NCBI GenBank assembly: GCA_028532985.1
Contig: JANCIK010000005.1
Coordinates: 186,001-250,000, forward strand
Direction: 5' to 3'
DNA: 64,000 nucleotides
DNA from: Stropharia rugosoannulata
Taxonomy: Eukaryota > Basidiomycota > Agaricomycetes > Agaricales > Strophariaceae
Shown here: in pieces, positions 43,331-56,294 of the stretch
How positions within the stretch are numbered: the stretch's first letter is position 1
Layout of the letters: the number at the start of each line of letters is the position of its first letter
Made by a program: the position numbers and the translations under genes
The notes under the pieces: model-generated
The model's database searches: none
What the model was told of the DNA's origin: nothing
Seen by the model: only the letters and a program-made list of their open reading frames with translations

Positions 43331-45128
43331 ATGCAGGCGCGTATGAGACCCATGGGCCCGTCTTCGTCGCAGCGGGAGGCCGCACCGCGTAGTTTGAGGG
43401 TGACAGGTGGCATGACACCCGTATCCATCAAGGCGCTGCAGGACCTCGTTCATTCAGCCAAGCGGCGGCAGGGTATGCCAGTGGAGGGCGCAACGTGCAA
43501 GCCTGTGGTCAGTGGCTTTCCTCCTTAGCGGTAGTGCCGTAATTAACTTATTTACTCGAAATATATAGGTCCGATCAATCAAAAAGTCCACCACGTTTTC
43601 GTCACTCCCGTTCGAACTGGTCATCGAAGTACTGAAATTTATCTCATGGAGAGACATGCTTCGCGTGCGGAGGGTACGTCAATACAACACAAAACCGCTA
43701 CTATCCACCGCTGACCCCATATCATTTCAGGTGTGTAAGCTGTTCTTGTCCGCAAGCCGCGAGCGGTGCTTCTGGGAACACTACATCCACGAACACATGC
43801 TTACCAAGGCATATCCGCCTGTCCTCGATCGGCCCACGCCCATGCAAACCACAGACGAGCTCGAGCATACTTTCCTTCTCTGGAAAAGCGCCGAACGGGG
43901 GTGGACATCCGGAGACGGGCGTTCCGCCCGCGAGCGAAAGCTAGCAGTGCCCAGTGCGATCGAGTCCGTGTACATCGTCCCCGGCGGGCGGTGGCTCCTG
44001 ATCACGTCTGCAATGGCCGAGGTGTATTACGTCGACCTCAGCGCGCCCACGCCCAGCGCGCCTCGCCTGCTGATCAACGCCCAATTCAAGATGAGGGGGA
44101 GGAAGAGTATACAGATGTCTGTCGACCTCGACCTCGAATCGCCTATGTTGAAGTTCACCGTGGCGTTCTCGCTCCAGGAGGAGTACTCTGCAGCGGGCCG
44201 GCCCAATCCCAAACGCGGTCGCGTACAGATATGGGGGGTAGAGCTAGTCCGAGGGGATTCAGACCATGGTGATTGCCTCAGGACATCCCTCCTTGCCTCG
44301 GTTTCGTACTCGAATATGGTCAGGCATATCCAATGTATCTCCCTGCATGGCTCCGATTTTGCATTTACAACAACCACTGCGGGCTTCACCAGGAACAGGG
44401 CTAACCTATACACTATAAAATGGCGTGAGCCGGAGAGCAAATACCGCTCGCTCGGTCTCGTCATGCGGAATGTAAGTGCGAGGTTCCGCGTTTGTCTTAG
44501 AAACTATACCTGACCTTCCGTCTCCATGAAGTGTAAGATACAGCTACTCCCGGAAAGCCTGATTCTGACGCTAGAGATATTCACCCTCACCCTCTGGAGT
44601 TACGAGCCCGCGCTCGTAGCACTACACCGCGCGGACACTCAGGGGCCGGAAGGTATGCTCAAAATCTGGGAAATAGACGTCTACGGTGTGAACATCCCCC
44701 GCACCCTCACCGTTGCACGGACCAAAAAATCATGCAGGCTGCTCCTCGTCATTGGCGAGTCGCTCTGCTCACTCGAGTTCGACCTTGAGCTTGAGCTAGA
44801 CTTCAAGTTCAACAGCTGCACCCGCTCAGAAGTACCGCAGCTCTGCATAGTGCTGGACACCTGGCCTGGCATGCAGTTCATTAACACGCAGCACATGCTC
44901 GGGTCCGCGCATGAAGTCATCGTGTCAGGCCTGGACGAGCGGGCGATCTCTATCCGTGCACGTGGCGGGTCTGATTCAGGTACGAGGGTGATTGCACTGA
45001 AAAGATATTGTGCGTCGCGGTTGTACCCACCCACCGCACCACCTGCAATGGATGAGCATTCGGGGCGGATTGTGGTACCGCAGTCGAATAGTGTAGTTGT
45101 TCTAGATGTTGCTTTTATTTATGGCTAA
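43331..45128 (+). CDS. F-box protein, four exons
   Basis: Exons are 43331-43507, 43569-43673, 43731-44471 and 44532-45128. Introns of 61, 57 and 60 nt are all GT-AG in phase 0, giving 539 residues. The F-box spans exons 2 and 3: FSSLPFELVIEVLKFISWRD, then RVRR joined to VCKLF. The rest (about 430 residues) contains short beta-rich segments such as ESVYIVPGGRWLLIT and RIVVPQSNSVVVLDV, similar in style to agaricomycete F-box proteins with a propeller-like C-terminus. The domain is not certain. F-box proteins bring substrates to SCF ubiquitin ligases through Skp1. No lesion is visible. GC content is higher than in the neighbouring DNA. A decayed paralogue lies at 42040-42290. Confidence 0.8.
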
Positions 45129-45629
45129 GTAGTTTAATGATTGACTTTACACATTACCCCGCCTCTCCTTTATTCTTCGGTACTCCCATGCCCCAACTAA
45201 TCTAACGTTTTTCGTCCAAGATAACACCCACCTTTTGCAATTTCATTAATATGGCCTTCAATGAGCAATGACTACAACGTACACGTTCGCGAACAAACGC
45301 GCCCGCTCTGGCCTGATCTATTTTATTCAACCAGTCGCAATGTCTGTAATTGTAAGGCCTTCAAGTGCCCCTCATAACATAACCTCTTCTCGAGTACTCT
45401 CTGTTATTGATACAATGAATGTTGCTATATCGCTCATGAGGACATCTTATCAGTGTTTCTGAGAACTAAGGAATAATCTCACGTCGGAAAGAGAAGGTGG
45501 GGCCGGGTACTGCGGAGGCTTCAGACCAAATATACACAGGCGCGTCAACAGGCTTTAGGCTTTCTTTCACTGGTTTCTCACATATCAATTGAAGTGCTTC
45601 TACCATCATACTTTTGCTTAATTTAATGA
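45129..45629. other. Intergenic DNA
   Basis: No gene supported. A short open stretch at 45268-45462 has no motif. Confidence 0.3.
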
Positions 45630-45920
45630 GTGGTCCCCAGTTTCGTTGCTATTTATAATGCCCATCTGAGCATAGAAAACCTTGAACACTCTACAGTGTT
45701 GACATCGACCATGATTGCTTACCGGATGTACTGCGTATCACGAGAGACCAAAGGCGACTCGCAGAGGCGTACATTCGTTGCTATCCTACATAGCACCGTG
45801 CAATTAGCTGCTGTATACACCATAGTCACGATATTCTATGCCACTCAGGGAGTTAGAGTTATCTATACTTCCTTATCTACAGAAGCTACCATAACCGAAG
45901 TACAAGAGTTTACTACATAG
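45630..45920 (+). pseudogene. Fragment of a multi-pass membrane protein
   Basis: The translation contains TSTMIAYRMYCVSRETKGD followed by hydrophobic FVAILHSTVQLAAVYTIVTI. That arrangement (helix end with 'IAYR', basic loop, next helix) is typical of the agaricomycete seven-helix hypothetical family. Only about two helices remain. A similar fragment lies at 62973-63215. Confidence 0.4.
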
Positions 45921-46167
45921 CTGTTTCTGGTAACTGCAGTGCGTCCATTATTTGAGACCTATAACCATGAGTACTGTGCTGATTCAAGACTTTTTTAGGG
46001 CGCTGCCCCCACTATTATGGTGGCCAGAGTAGCATTAGCCACGCGGAGTCCTGAACGCTCTGGTCGAAGACAAAATATCACCGACTTGGAGTTTCACGGG
46101 GAAGCCTCCTCGTCGGAGATGTCACCAAATATTATAGGGATTACCTATGAGGAAAAAAAGGTCTAAT

Positions 46168-46865
46168 TAGTTAAACGAGTGCTGAACCGAGGGGTATGAG
46201 ATTGAATATGTATTTTGTCTTTGCCTTTAAGTAAGGTTTAGCAGTGTTATTCATGAATTGAATAGTTTGAGTGATTTAACAGAGCAAGATAAAGAATAAA
46301 AAGTACACGTTGGCTATGCCCTCTCAATGAGCGGACCGGACACGGGAGCATATCATTATACATTATTCAGCTCAGCCCCTTGATTATCTCTATAAGCTCA
46401 GGATCAACCTCAAAGCTTGGCCCAGCCAAACAAGTGACTTGGTAGAGAACTCTGTCTGCCCAACTCAAGCAACGCGACATGAACATGTCATAATACTGTA
46501 ATAGGACTAACTTGAAAGTTCAAGGGCCGAAAATGGCCAAGGATATTCGCCCGCGTGGATTGTGTGAACTTTGACCATATGTGGAGGAGGGGTCGGGGTT
46601 TCTATAAGGAGACATCGCTATTTGGAGAGAAAGGTGTCTTGTAGCCGACTGTGCCACTTGATTGAAATTGTGGCCGTGACTCGGTTGTCTATAAACGAAC
46701 AAGTGGCCCAAGGGAACAACATCAGCCACGATCGAGAACAATAACACGATGCCACCGCTTTCACCAATTAGAACTGTTTACTCAGAGTATTGACCCTTAA
46801 AGCAACGACGTCTGCTTGGTATAAATACCTCGGTTTTCTCGAGAACTTGTCTCATCAGTCCAACA
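46168..46865. repeat. Repeat C, uninterrupted copy
   Basis: Collinear with 27880-28325 joined to 37134-37342 and with 37343-37755. It provides the empty-site reference for the E3 insertion (GTAGCCGACTGTGCC at about 46641). It includes TATAAATA at 46820-46827. Confidence 0.85.
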
Positions 46866-47600
46866 ATGCAGCCATCACCAAGTTTACCATTCTATTCAGC
46901 TTCAGACTCCTTCTGTGCATGCAGACGAGTACATCAATCCATTAACTCCTTGCTCACCTCGGCCACCAACGCATCATCCGGAAGATGATAGAGGTTAGAA
47001 CAATGCTGGAAAATGTGCCGTCGCATTCCAGAGGTTACAGAATGCCAAAGGAGTCAAAGGTACTTATTAAATTCGTTACAATGTCCCCAGATCAGAACAA
47101 CTCAACGGGATACGCAGTTTTCACCAATGACGAATTCCAGGAATTGCTGGAAACCCAACCCGACACCAGGAATTCAAATCATCATTATGCAGAACTACCA
47201 ATGCCATTGGTATCTTCTGAACCTTCATATCCTTATGTAACAACCAACAACCATTGTTTGAGTAGTTTCTCTGCAAATTCTGTGGGGGGTGCAACGTCGT
47301 CAAGCCACTGGCAGGCGCGTACATCGCGCGACGCAGCAGGTCACATGGCTGACGCGTCAAGCTCACGTGTTGGCCACCTTGGCACGTGCGGCATGAAGTG
47401 AGCCAGAGGTGGCTGGCTGAGTATCTGTGGGTATCGATTTGTCGGCTTGGATGATATAGTTCATCGTATCCGGAACAATAAAATGACAAGCTGTGTATGA
47501 GATGCGACTGGACTGAAACCTGTGGGACAGAGTGTAGTAAAGAGATAGCCGGCTCTGGTAATTTACTGAGACATATCATCCTGCTTATTAGAAAGTCTAT
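46866..47600 (+). pseudogene. Broken zinc-finger gene, copy 2
   Basis: Starts MQPSPSLPFYSASDSFCACR and meets a stop at about 46985. Coding continues in another frame (MIEVRTMLENVPSHSRGY ... ending HLGTCGMK at 47401). A further frame near 47497-47575 shows a C2H2-like finger start and middle, CDWTETCGTEC ... GSGNLLRHI. Relative to copy 1 it keeps a central segment of about 200 bp that copy 1 lacks. Some frame changes may be introns, but a clean model could not be built. The protein was probably a DNA-binding regulator. Confidence 0.45.
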
Positions 47601-48284
47601 GTATCACACATTATTAGATTGTTCATACCGACCAAATTTAATTATATATTATCTATTTCCAATATCTGAGACATTTTCCACGCTTAGTAACGGGGTATGT
47701 ACTTTATTATCCAGGCGTTCAATAATGGCGGATTTTGTACGAACCAACCACGGTTCTGGGGCAGCGTTAGGATGATAGTGAGCGGCAGCACAAGGATACC
47801 ATCACTGCATTCTCACTCATGTGTGTGATCAGTCTGATATACAGGACTAGCAGGGTCAGTAGCCAGTTAACTATGAACAGGGCCATAGTGTACATACTAC
47901 AGCTGTCTGCGCGTCGAGCGGCTAAACTCCATTGACGTGGTGCGCCACTGGACGAGTGTCCGACTCGGTAAAGACGAGTCGGTTCAGCGGAAGCTATGTA
48001 TCATCGTTGGCGTTGAGCACGACAGAGGATGTAGAGTCATGGTAGTTGAATGGGTACAAGACTTCCTGTTCGTATACGTCTGTATACGTCGTTCACGACC
48101 TTGAGCTCTGCAACTTGGATGTTCATTGTCAAGCTTGAAGTGTATGGGTCTTGATGAATTGAACTTGGAAGTTGGTTCTGCACGCTAGTAGCTACGATTG
48201 AGGGGCGGCACCGTGGACTCCGGACTCTGGAGTCACAAAAGTTAAAACTTAGTCCAGACTCCAGACCAGATCTCCGCGAGTGGC
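47601..48284. other. Intergenic DNA with a perfect hairpin
   Basis: No gene supported. 47960-47982 is a perfect 8-bp stem (CCGACTCG, 7-nt loop, CGAGTCGG). 48219-48240 has GACTCC/GGAGTC inverted motifs. Confidence 0.4.
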
Positions 48285-48288
48285 AAAA
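48285..48288 (-). terminator. RNA polymerase III terminator
   Basis: TTTT on the minus strand, three bases beyond the tRNA 3' end. Confidence 0.6.
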
Positions 48289-48291
48289 CGA

Positions 48292-48374
48292 TGCCCATTG
48301 GCTGGTTTGAACAACCGACCTCACCATGTCGGGAGACGTACGAGTGGCGCGCTCTACCACTGAGCTAAACGGGC
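48292..48374 (-). tRNA. tRNA-Thr (anticodon CGU) with an 11-nt intron
   Basis: On the minus strand the cloverleaf is complete. Acceptor stem GCCCGTT pairs with AATGGGC (one G-U). The D arm is GCTC AGTGGTA GAGC. The anticodon stem is CGCCA/TGGTG with loop CTCGTA...A. The T arm is GGTTG TTCAAAC CAGCC. The anticodon at positions 34-36 is CGT. Eleven extra bases (CGTCTCCCGAC) sit after position 37, the canonical place for a nuclear tRNA intron. The A-box (TAGCTCAGTGG) and B-box (GTTCAAACC) promoters are intact. The CCA end is not encoded, as usual in fungi. The Helitron 5' end lies only about 135 bp upstream of this gene. Confidence 0.92.
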
Positions 48375-48743
48375 AGCGTTCCATGTGCGAAGCACTTGTT
48401 CCGGGTTCCGGGATGGTTATTATCAGATTAATTCTCTGACGTCAATCATTAATGGACCTTTCTTAACGTTACTGGTTTCCAAAGATAGACCAACATCGCT
48501 GATCATTATATCTATTCCCGCTACCTTTTAAGGTAGAGGGTTTTACTGGGCAGCCCCCTTTGCGCAACCGTTTTCAAAAATTGGCATAGATTTGCAAGAT
48601 CTGACCCCACGTGATTGTTTAAAACTCAGTTGCTTACATGTTTATCTCTTTATAGCAATCCTTATTGTCCTTCTCAGCGCAGCTTATTGTATCATTACCG
48701 TTGGTGGTCCTAGAACTTGCAATCGAAGTATGTTAGTGGTGTT

Positions 48744-51700
48744 ATGCCCATGTTCTTTGAATCTCGCTTTCTCCACTCTCGGTATCTATCATCTATGGCA
48801 GTTTACATCGCTGGACGTCGAGTTTCGGCTGCGTTTTCTGATTCTGCTTGTCCAGCTCGGCTCAGTACTTCTCTGGCTCAATGGCTGCATATTGAACGAG
48901 AAGCAGAAATCTTGGCACTCACTGTGACGGTACAGCCTGACACCAATTCTTCATGCTATGCTTTTACCTCGTCTTTACCTTTCATTGCCGATTCCTCCCT
49001 GCTTTCGTTTGATGTTGTTCTCGGACCACAATGGCAGTCTTTATGTGCTGCATCTAATCAAGAACATCTGCCCCAACTCTTAGTTCAATACCTTGACGGT
49101 GCTTTTGGTGAGTATTTCATGTTATAGTTAAACATGATGTTAACTAGTAGATTTTTCGTTTATTATAGAACCTATTGTTGCACCTAACTGTTTATCTTTC
49201 CGTTCATGTGAGTGTTTATTCCGTTGAGTTCTTATTAGTTTATATATTGATATTTTTGTTAGCATTACTTATGCATAATCCTTCGTCGTCTGGAATTGTT
49301 GACCCTCCTTTGTTAAACAATGATATAACACTTTCAATTGATCATGATAGTCAAGCAAATGCAGTGTGTTTGCCTGACCCCGTTCCGTCTTCTTCTACAT
49401 GTTCCTTGGAATATCCTAAGCTTTCTATTGTAACCGGTGTGGATCACTTGGAACGGTTTTTGCTAGGAAAAGCAGCGTCGGGGGTTACAGCCTCTCCGTT
49501 TATTTCTGAAATTGATGTTCTCCATCATTGTTTATCCATGCATGGGGTCGATTCGTCAGGATTTTCATTGCAAGCGTGTCAGACAGCTCTTATTACTCAT
49601 ATTTTTCTAGGAGCCTGTTATGATCATTCATTACTTGCTTCTGATCGTACCACATGCTTATTATTTGCTGACGGCTTTGAGTCTTCTGCAGACCTTTCCA
49701 GGGTGGCATTTGATATTATATCCTCTGCTTCTGTTGTTCAGCGTCAAACTAATGATTTGTTATTTATTCTTTCTGCTTTGGGGGTTTCGAAGCAATTTCG
49801 ATCATATAAACTTAGAAAACAGGTTATCAAAGAATTAGATAGGGTGTCTAAGGTGTATATTAAAGATTTCGTTATCACATCTAAAGTTTCCTCTGCAGAC
49901 ACGAATGTTCAAAATATTTTTTGTGGCTTTGAACGTCTTTCTCTTTCTTCTCTTTTGGGCATTGCTGAGAGGCATGGAATCATTGTTAGCCATTTTACAT
50001 CATCCGTAAATTCTGTGAAGTCAGCGATTATGCAACATTTTGCTCATGGAAATTGTTTTCACCAGAATTCGACTCATACTGGTTGTTCTCAAGTGCATAA
50101 ACAGATCAACTGCGAAAATCAATTGTCTGAAGATGAATATTTATTAGCTTGGCTGGATGTTAACCGTTTTGCAATGTCCGGACTTCCGCTTAAGTGTTTT
50201 TTAACTGAACTTGGAATAGAACATGACGACCACGATAACACTAAAATAATGCGGTCACATCTTAAGGCTTATATTTCTCAATTGAGAGGTTCCATCAAGA
50301 GAAAAAATATCCCAAAGGCCAAAAAACTGGCTTCAAAAGCTGATGAATCTGCCATGTGTGATCAAATGGCTAAGATTCGAAAAGAATGGCCTACATTAGT
50401 TTCTCAGTCTTTAAAGGATAGGATTATTTCGATGTTTCAGGACCAAACTTCTTGTAAAACTTTACGACATGTTACCTGTGCAAGTTGCGCTGAATCATGC
50501 ATTGTTTCAAACACAACAGAAGTAGACATCAACGATATTGATCTACGTTTATTTAATCGTCCAGATGTTCCACCGTTCCAATCTGAAGATGATGCTGGAG
50601 AAGATACAGAGATGTCAAGTGGTGAAGGAAATGTTGATTGGCTTGATCATGAACTTCCTTCTCCACCATTGCCTACTCCTTTTTCAAAATTTCCTAACGT
50701 TCTTTTGAATCAAGAAGGTATCAAACAAAAGCCAGAAAATGCACAGGCAGTTTCGTTGGTATTATGTAAAACATGTCATACGTCAATAGTAAATGGACAT
50801 ACACCCCCTTTGGCGATAGCCAATCACATGTTTTTGGGCGAAGTGCCTCAAGTATTGAAAGATCATGTTGGGTGTTACAACTTAAAGAAGACTCTGACGA
50901 CCCTGATTTTTCTACACCTGCAACTCAACGTGGAATGAAAGGCCATGTCATTGTGTACCCTCAGAAACCTTCAGAGATCGCAACCGTGCTGCCACCCACA
51001 CTTGAAGAGATTAGTGCACCCATTTGTGTTATATTTGTAGGATCATTCCGGCCTTCAGATGAATGGTTAAGACAAAAGGCTCGTCCTCTTTGTATTCGAC
51101 GAGAAAAGGTCCGAAATGCTTTGATGTGGCTTAAGGGAAATAACACTCTATATAAAAATATCACAATTGATCATGATGTGCTAAATGCGTTACCTGTTCA
51201 ATCAACACTTCCTGTACATGTTGAACATATATCTCCTTCTGATCATTCAAATTCATTGACGTCAAACTATGATAATACAAAAAAAAAACCTGGTACAATG
51301 TCTACATCCGAAACAGAAAATCTCACCACTGAGATTCCATTTGAAAATGTGGTTGTGACTGACGTCGATGCTTCGGCGTCATCAAATGAGTTGAGAGCTG
51401 CTGCGATGCGTCACGTTAAAAAGAAAGGAGGAGCTTACATAGAGATACCGCACGATCCCAAACCAGTAAATGAGTTTCTCAATCCTGATATGTTTCCCAT
51501 GATATATCCTACCTTATTCCCTTATGGGGTTGGAGGTTTTGAGGACCCACACAGATCTACCACGGTATCTTTGAAGCGCCATGTAAAGCATTTATTTAGC
51601 CTTACTGATCGCCGTTTTCAAGAACACTATTCATTTATGTTCACGGCATTTAATGTTCTTCAAAGGCGAGAAATTCTTCTGCATACAAGTCTTACAGTTA

Positions 51701-54700
51701 AAAAGTCTAAATTTGACAAAGTTGCTTCAATGTTCGCATCTGTTACAGCTGAAGCAATACATATAGTATCTGAGCGCATTTCAAGAGGAGATTGGACGAC
51801 TGCTAATACACCAGAAGAAAGTAGAGTGTTGTCACTTATGAGGGAAGTCAATGTAATTACCTCACATGTTCCAGGTTCATCTGCTTCTCGCGTAGCTATG
51901 CGTAATGAGATACGGGCAATGATGACACAAATAGGATTACCAAGTTTCTACTTAACAATAAATCCTGCTGATGTGTATAATCCCATAGTAAAATTTCTCG
52001 CTGGTGCAGATATCGATATAGACAACCTCTTACCTTCCCAAATTCCAAATTTCTGGGAACAATCTATTTTAGTAGCAAAGAACCCTGCAAATGCTGCCAA
52101 GTTTTTTGATATTTATATGAAAGCTTTTATCTCCACAGTTCTTGGGTGTGATAATGTTGAAGGTGGTGTATTAGGACTTGTGAAAGGCTATTACGGGTGT
52201 GTAGAAGCTCAAGGGCGTGGAAGTCTTCATTGTCACATGCTTATATGGGTTGAGGGTGGACTGAATCCCAACGAGATTAAATCACGCATATTAGAAGGAG
52301 ACACTCAATTTTCGTCAAAATTAATTGCGTTCTTAGATGATAGCTTGAGTAATAGTATTCCTGACATGCCATCAGAGCCAACAAATGTTCAATCAACTGA
52401 CTTCCATCCATGTTCCGTGAGAGGTGTTAAACTTGATCTTGATAATAGCGAACGAGATGTGACCTCTATCAAAAACATGCGCCAACAAGACTTACATAAT
52501 CTAGTTAAACAATGTCAATATCACACCCACACTCGAACATGTTATAAGTACTGGAAAGGACCGCTGAGTGGCGAACCAAAAGAATGTAGGTTTGATCTTG
52601 ATGAGCACAATACATGTGACGCTACTACTTTTGATAAAGACACGGGCGAGATTAATTTGAGATGCTTGAACGGTCTGGTTAATAATTTTAATACAACAAT
52701 TATTGAAGCAATAAGGTGTAATATGGACATTAAATTTATTGGATCAGGACAATCAGCTAAAGCTGTTTTATATTATATTACTGACTACATTACCAAATCC
52801 CAATTGAAAGCACATGTTGCTTATGCTGCTTTGGAGTTAGCTGTAAAGAAGTTAGATATACAAAGTAGCTCAGACGATGACATTACAATCCGGGCAAAAA
52901 AACTTTTACAAAAATGTGCGTATTCCATGATCTCGCATCAAGAATTATCATCACAACAAGTTTGTTCGTACCTAATGGAGTATGGTGATCACTACACAAG
53001 TCATAATTTTCAGAATTTGTATTGGACAGCGTTTGAAGCTTTTATAAACTCAGAATCCCCTCTTCAACAAGATTTAGAACCTGTAGAAATTGACGAAGAC
53101 ACAGATTCGGAGTCTGAATTTTGTGAACATGGCTCTAATGAAGACAAAGTTTCTTTCGATGACGAAAATCCAAATTTAGAACATTCTGATAGTGTAATAT
53201 CAAACTCAGACACAGCACACGAAGAAGAACTTTATATAACTTCTGAAAAAGGCCGTTTATTAGCAAAGGCAGGGCAAGTCATTGATTATCAACAGCGGGG
53301 AAATGTTCTGTCAAATTTAACATTATGGGACTTCATCACTTCAACTGAAAAAGTACGAAAGCGGCAAAAATGTGCTGTTGACGATAATGATGGTTCTGCT
53401 CCTATTGACGTAGATGAATTGCTTTATGGAAGTTCCCAAACTTCTGGAGGGACCAAATTAATTTCTCCTTTCATGGCTATTCATCCTAACTCAGAAAGTC
53501 ATTACATTAAGATTAGAACACTCAAAAACCGTGTCATTCCTGTGCTGATTGGTCCGAGTATCCCACGGCGTGATCAACCGGCAATATATGAGAGATATTG
53601 CAGACTAATGCTTATACTTTTTAAACCCTGGAGACAGGCAGAAGATCTTCGAGCCCTCAATCAGAGCTGGTGTGATGCTTTTCAAGAACTTACACAAAGC
53701 TGCTCCGAAATTAAATTAAAGATTATGGACAACATGCAAATATTACATGAATGTCGAGATAGCAAAGATGATTACTTCATTGAACGAAGTAACCGTAATC
53801 GAAATCGGAACAGATCACATCAGTTACCCGGACAACATGAAAGAACAACTAATGCAGAAGAAGATTTTGGAGGTGATAACGAATCTGTTAACATAGCCAT
53901 TCTTAACCATCTTCAAGATATAACCTCTTGTTATTCACAAAAAATAGCTTTAGCAAAACATGAGGCACAAAATTGTGTAATGGCTGCTCATCGGGGTGGA
54001 ATCATTAATATTTCACACATTTCAATTGATGAAAGTATACAAGAACAATCTTCTCAGATCTCCTGCGAACAGCGAGTTGAAAGCCTTTCACTTGAATCAA
54101 TATGGAAAGCGGAGTACGAACAGCGTTATAATTCATGGAAAAAAAAGTCTTGCCGTGTTCAAGAACAGAATAATGAAAATACAAGTGAACCATCTAGTAC
54201 AGAGCCATATCGCACAACAATTCAGGATTGCTCTGCTTTTAGATCAGCATCTGCACAAGATAACCTGCATTCAAATCCGTCGCTCAAGCTTTCTATCCGG
54301 CAAGACATAAATGCTACAAGTCCTGAACATCTTATTGATATGGAAAGCATTATATCTGAGTTCACACTAAACAGAGAACAAGCTCGAGCGTTTCGCATTG
54401 TAGCATGTCATAGCCTTGAAAAAAATCCCAAACCATTGAGGATGTTTATCAGGGGACCTGGTGGAACAGGCAAATCACGTGTGATTACTGCTTTAAAAAC
54501 TTATTTTGACAGACGCAATCAAAAAAGACGTTTCAGACTAGCGTCGTATACAGGTGTAGCAGCTAAAAACATTTCTGGGATGACATTACATTCAGCTCTC
54601 TGTATGAGCCAGGCTTCAATGGGCACATCATTAAGTACGAAAAGTAAAAGAGACTTGATATCCATGTGGGAAGGTGTAGACTACTTATTTGTAGATGAGG

Positions 54701-56152
54701 TATCAATGATTGGCTGTCGCTTTTTACTCAGAGTAAGTAATGCATTAAGAGATGCAAAACAAAGAGAAGACTGTTTTGGCGGTATGAATATTATTTTTGC
54801 TGGTGACTTTGCCCAATTGCCACCAGTTGGAGAGAAACGATTATATTCCCATATTTCAAACGAAGACGCTAACACATCAAATGGACAAAAAAATGTACAT
54901 GGCAAATTACTTTGGTACTCTATTTCCACTGTTGTCACGCTAACTGAGATCATGCGACAATCAGGAACTAGAAATAATGACTTTGTTGACCTTCTAAAGC
55001 GTTTGCGTGATGGTAAATGCACAAAAGCGGATTATAACCTTTTAAACTCTCGTCTATTGAAACCTAATATACATTCTCCAGATAATAGTTTTGTTCCAAT
55101 TATTGTATCTTCAAACGAGACAAAAGATGCATTAAACAGAGCAAGCGCAGCAACCTTTGCCAGAACAACGGGTCAAGTACTTCAATGGTATTACTCGACA
55201 GACATGAGACAAGGAGAAGAAATAAACGATCCAGAAATTCAAGAATATTTAGACAATGCTCACAGTGGTCAAACAAGCCAAAGATTAGGATGCCTCCCTC
55301 TCGCAATAGGAATGCCTGTGATGATCAGCAAAAATTTTGATGTTGAACATGGGATCGTAAATGGATGCATTGGTACATTAAAAAAAGTTCGGTACCGCCT
55401 TGATTCAAGAGGTCGTAGACATGCTACTTCTTGCATTGTGGAAACACCTGATACAAACACGGCACCTTTGTCTGGACTTACAGAAACCTGTGTACCAGTT
55501 ATTGAGGATACTGTGGATATGACTTTTATTCATCCGTACACCAAAAAAAAATGTTCCTTTAAACGCACACAATTACCTATCACACCCGCCTTTGCGATGA
55601 CAGCATATAAATCACAGGGACAAACACTTGACCAAATATGCGTTGACTTGCAAGGGTGCACTGGAACCGAAGCACCTTATGTAATGATATCCAGAGTTAC
55701 ATCATTAGAAGGACTGACTATCCTACGCCCGTTTGAACTTAAAAGAATTCAATGCCGCAAATCAGAAGACGCCTGAAAAGAAGAACAAAGACTAGATATT
55801 CTTACCCTTCAAACAATCGTAGATTATGGGACAGAGCACGAAGTACTGAAAGCGCAACAAGTTCTAAAGGAGAAATACAATGAAGACATCCTTGCGAAAC
55901 TTCACGTTCAAGCATCTTGTCATCTACTTGATCAGGAAGAAGCAGAAACAAATTTGAAAAGAGTGGAATCTATGATCAATACTCTTTTCTCAACAACAGG
56001 GCAAGAAGTTAATCAGCAGCGTATAAGACGGAAAAAAAGGAAGTTGGAAAGAACTGAAGTCACACCAAGAAAGGTAAGCAGATGATCGACTGTGCATTTT
56101 TATTCGACTCACACCACTCTTATGAACAGCGCTCTTCAAATTCAAACATGCG
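48744..56152 (+). pseudogene. Helitron Rep-helicase (RepHel) gene, damaged at two places
   Basis: Exons 48744-49107, 49169-49207 and 49263 onward, with GT-AG introns of 61 and 55 nt that keep frame. Coding runs to about 50865, where the frame changes: GEVPQVLKD is followed by CWVLQLKEDSDD in the next frame, and the short 'TxxEExxIxRxR' segment usual between them is missing, so a small deletion is likely. From 50866 to 55776 the frame is open. It has a Rep domain with FYLTINPADVYNP (about 51943), the HUH pair in GSLHCHML (about 52214) and the tyrosine motif YYITDYITK (about 52772). It also has a PIF1-type helicase with GPGGTGKS (about 54457), GMTLHSAL, FVDEVSM (about 54690) and TAYKSQGQTLD (about 55600). 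A TGA at 55774 interrupts SEDA-KEEQRLDILTL; the same frame continues about 100 codons to a 3' intron (56075) and a stop near 56152. The enzyme would make rolling-circle transposition intermediates. Confidence 0.85.
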
Positions 56153-56294
56153 CTGATACATTCAGGTGATCATTGGCAGGGACCATGCACCTTGATATTG
56201 GTTCGATCGAGGCTGATATGCCAACAACAGTATGTTCGTGGATATCATATAAAACAGTGAGTACTGACCTTGCATCATTTTTTCACCGAAACAA

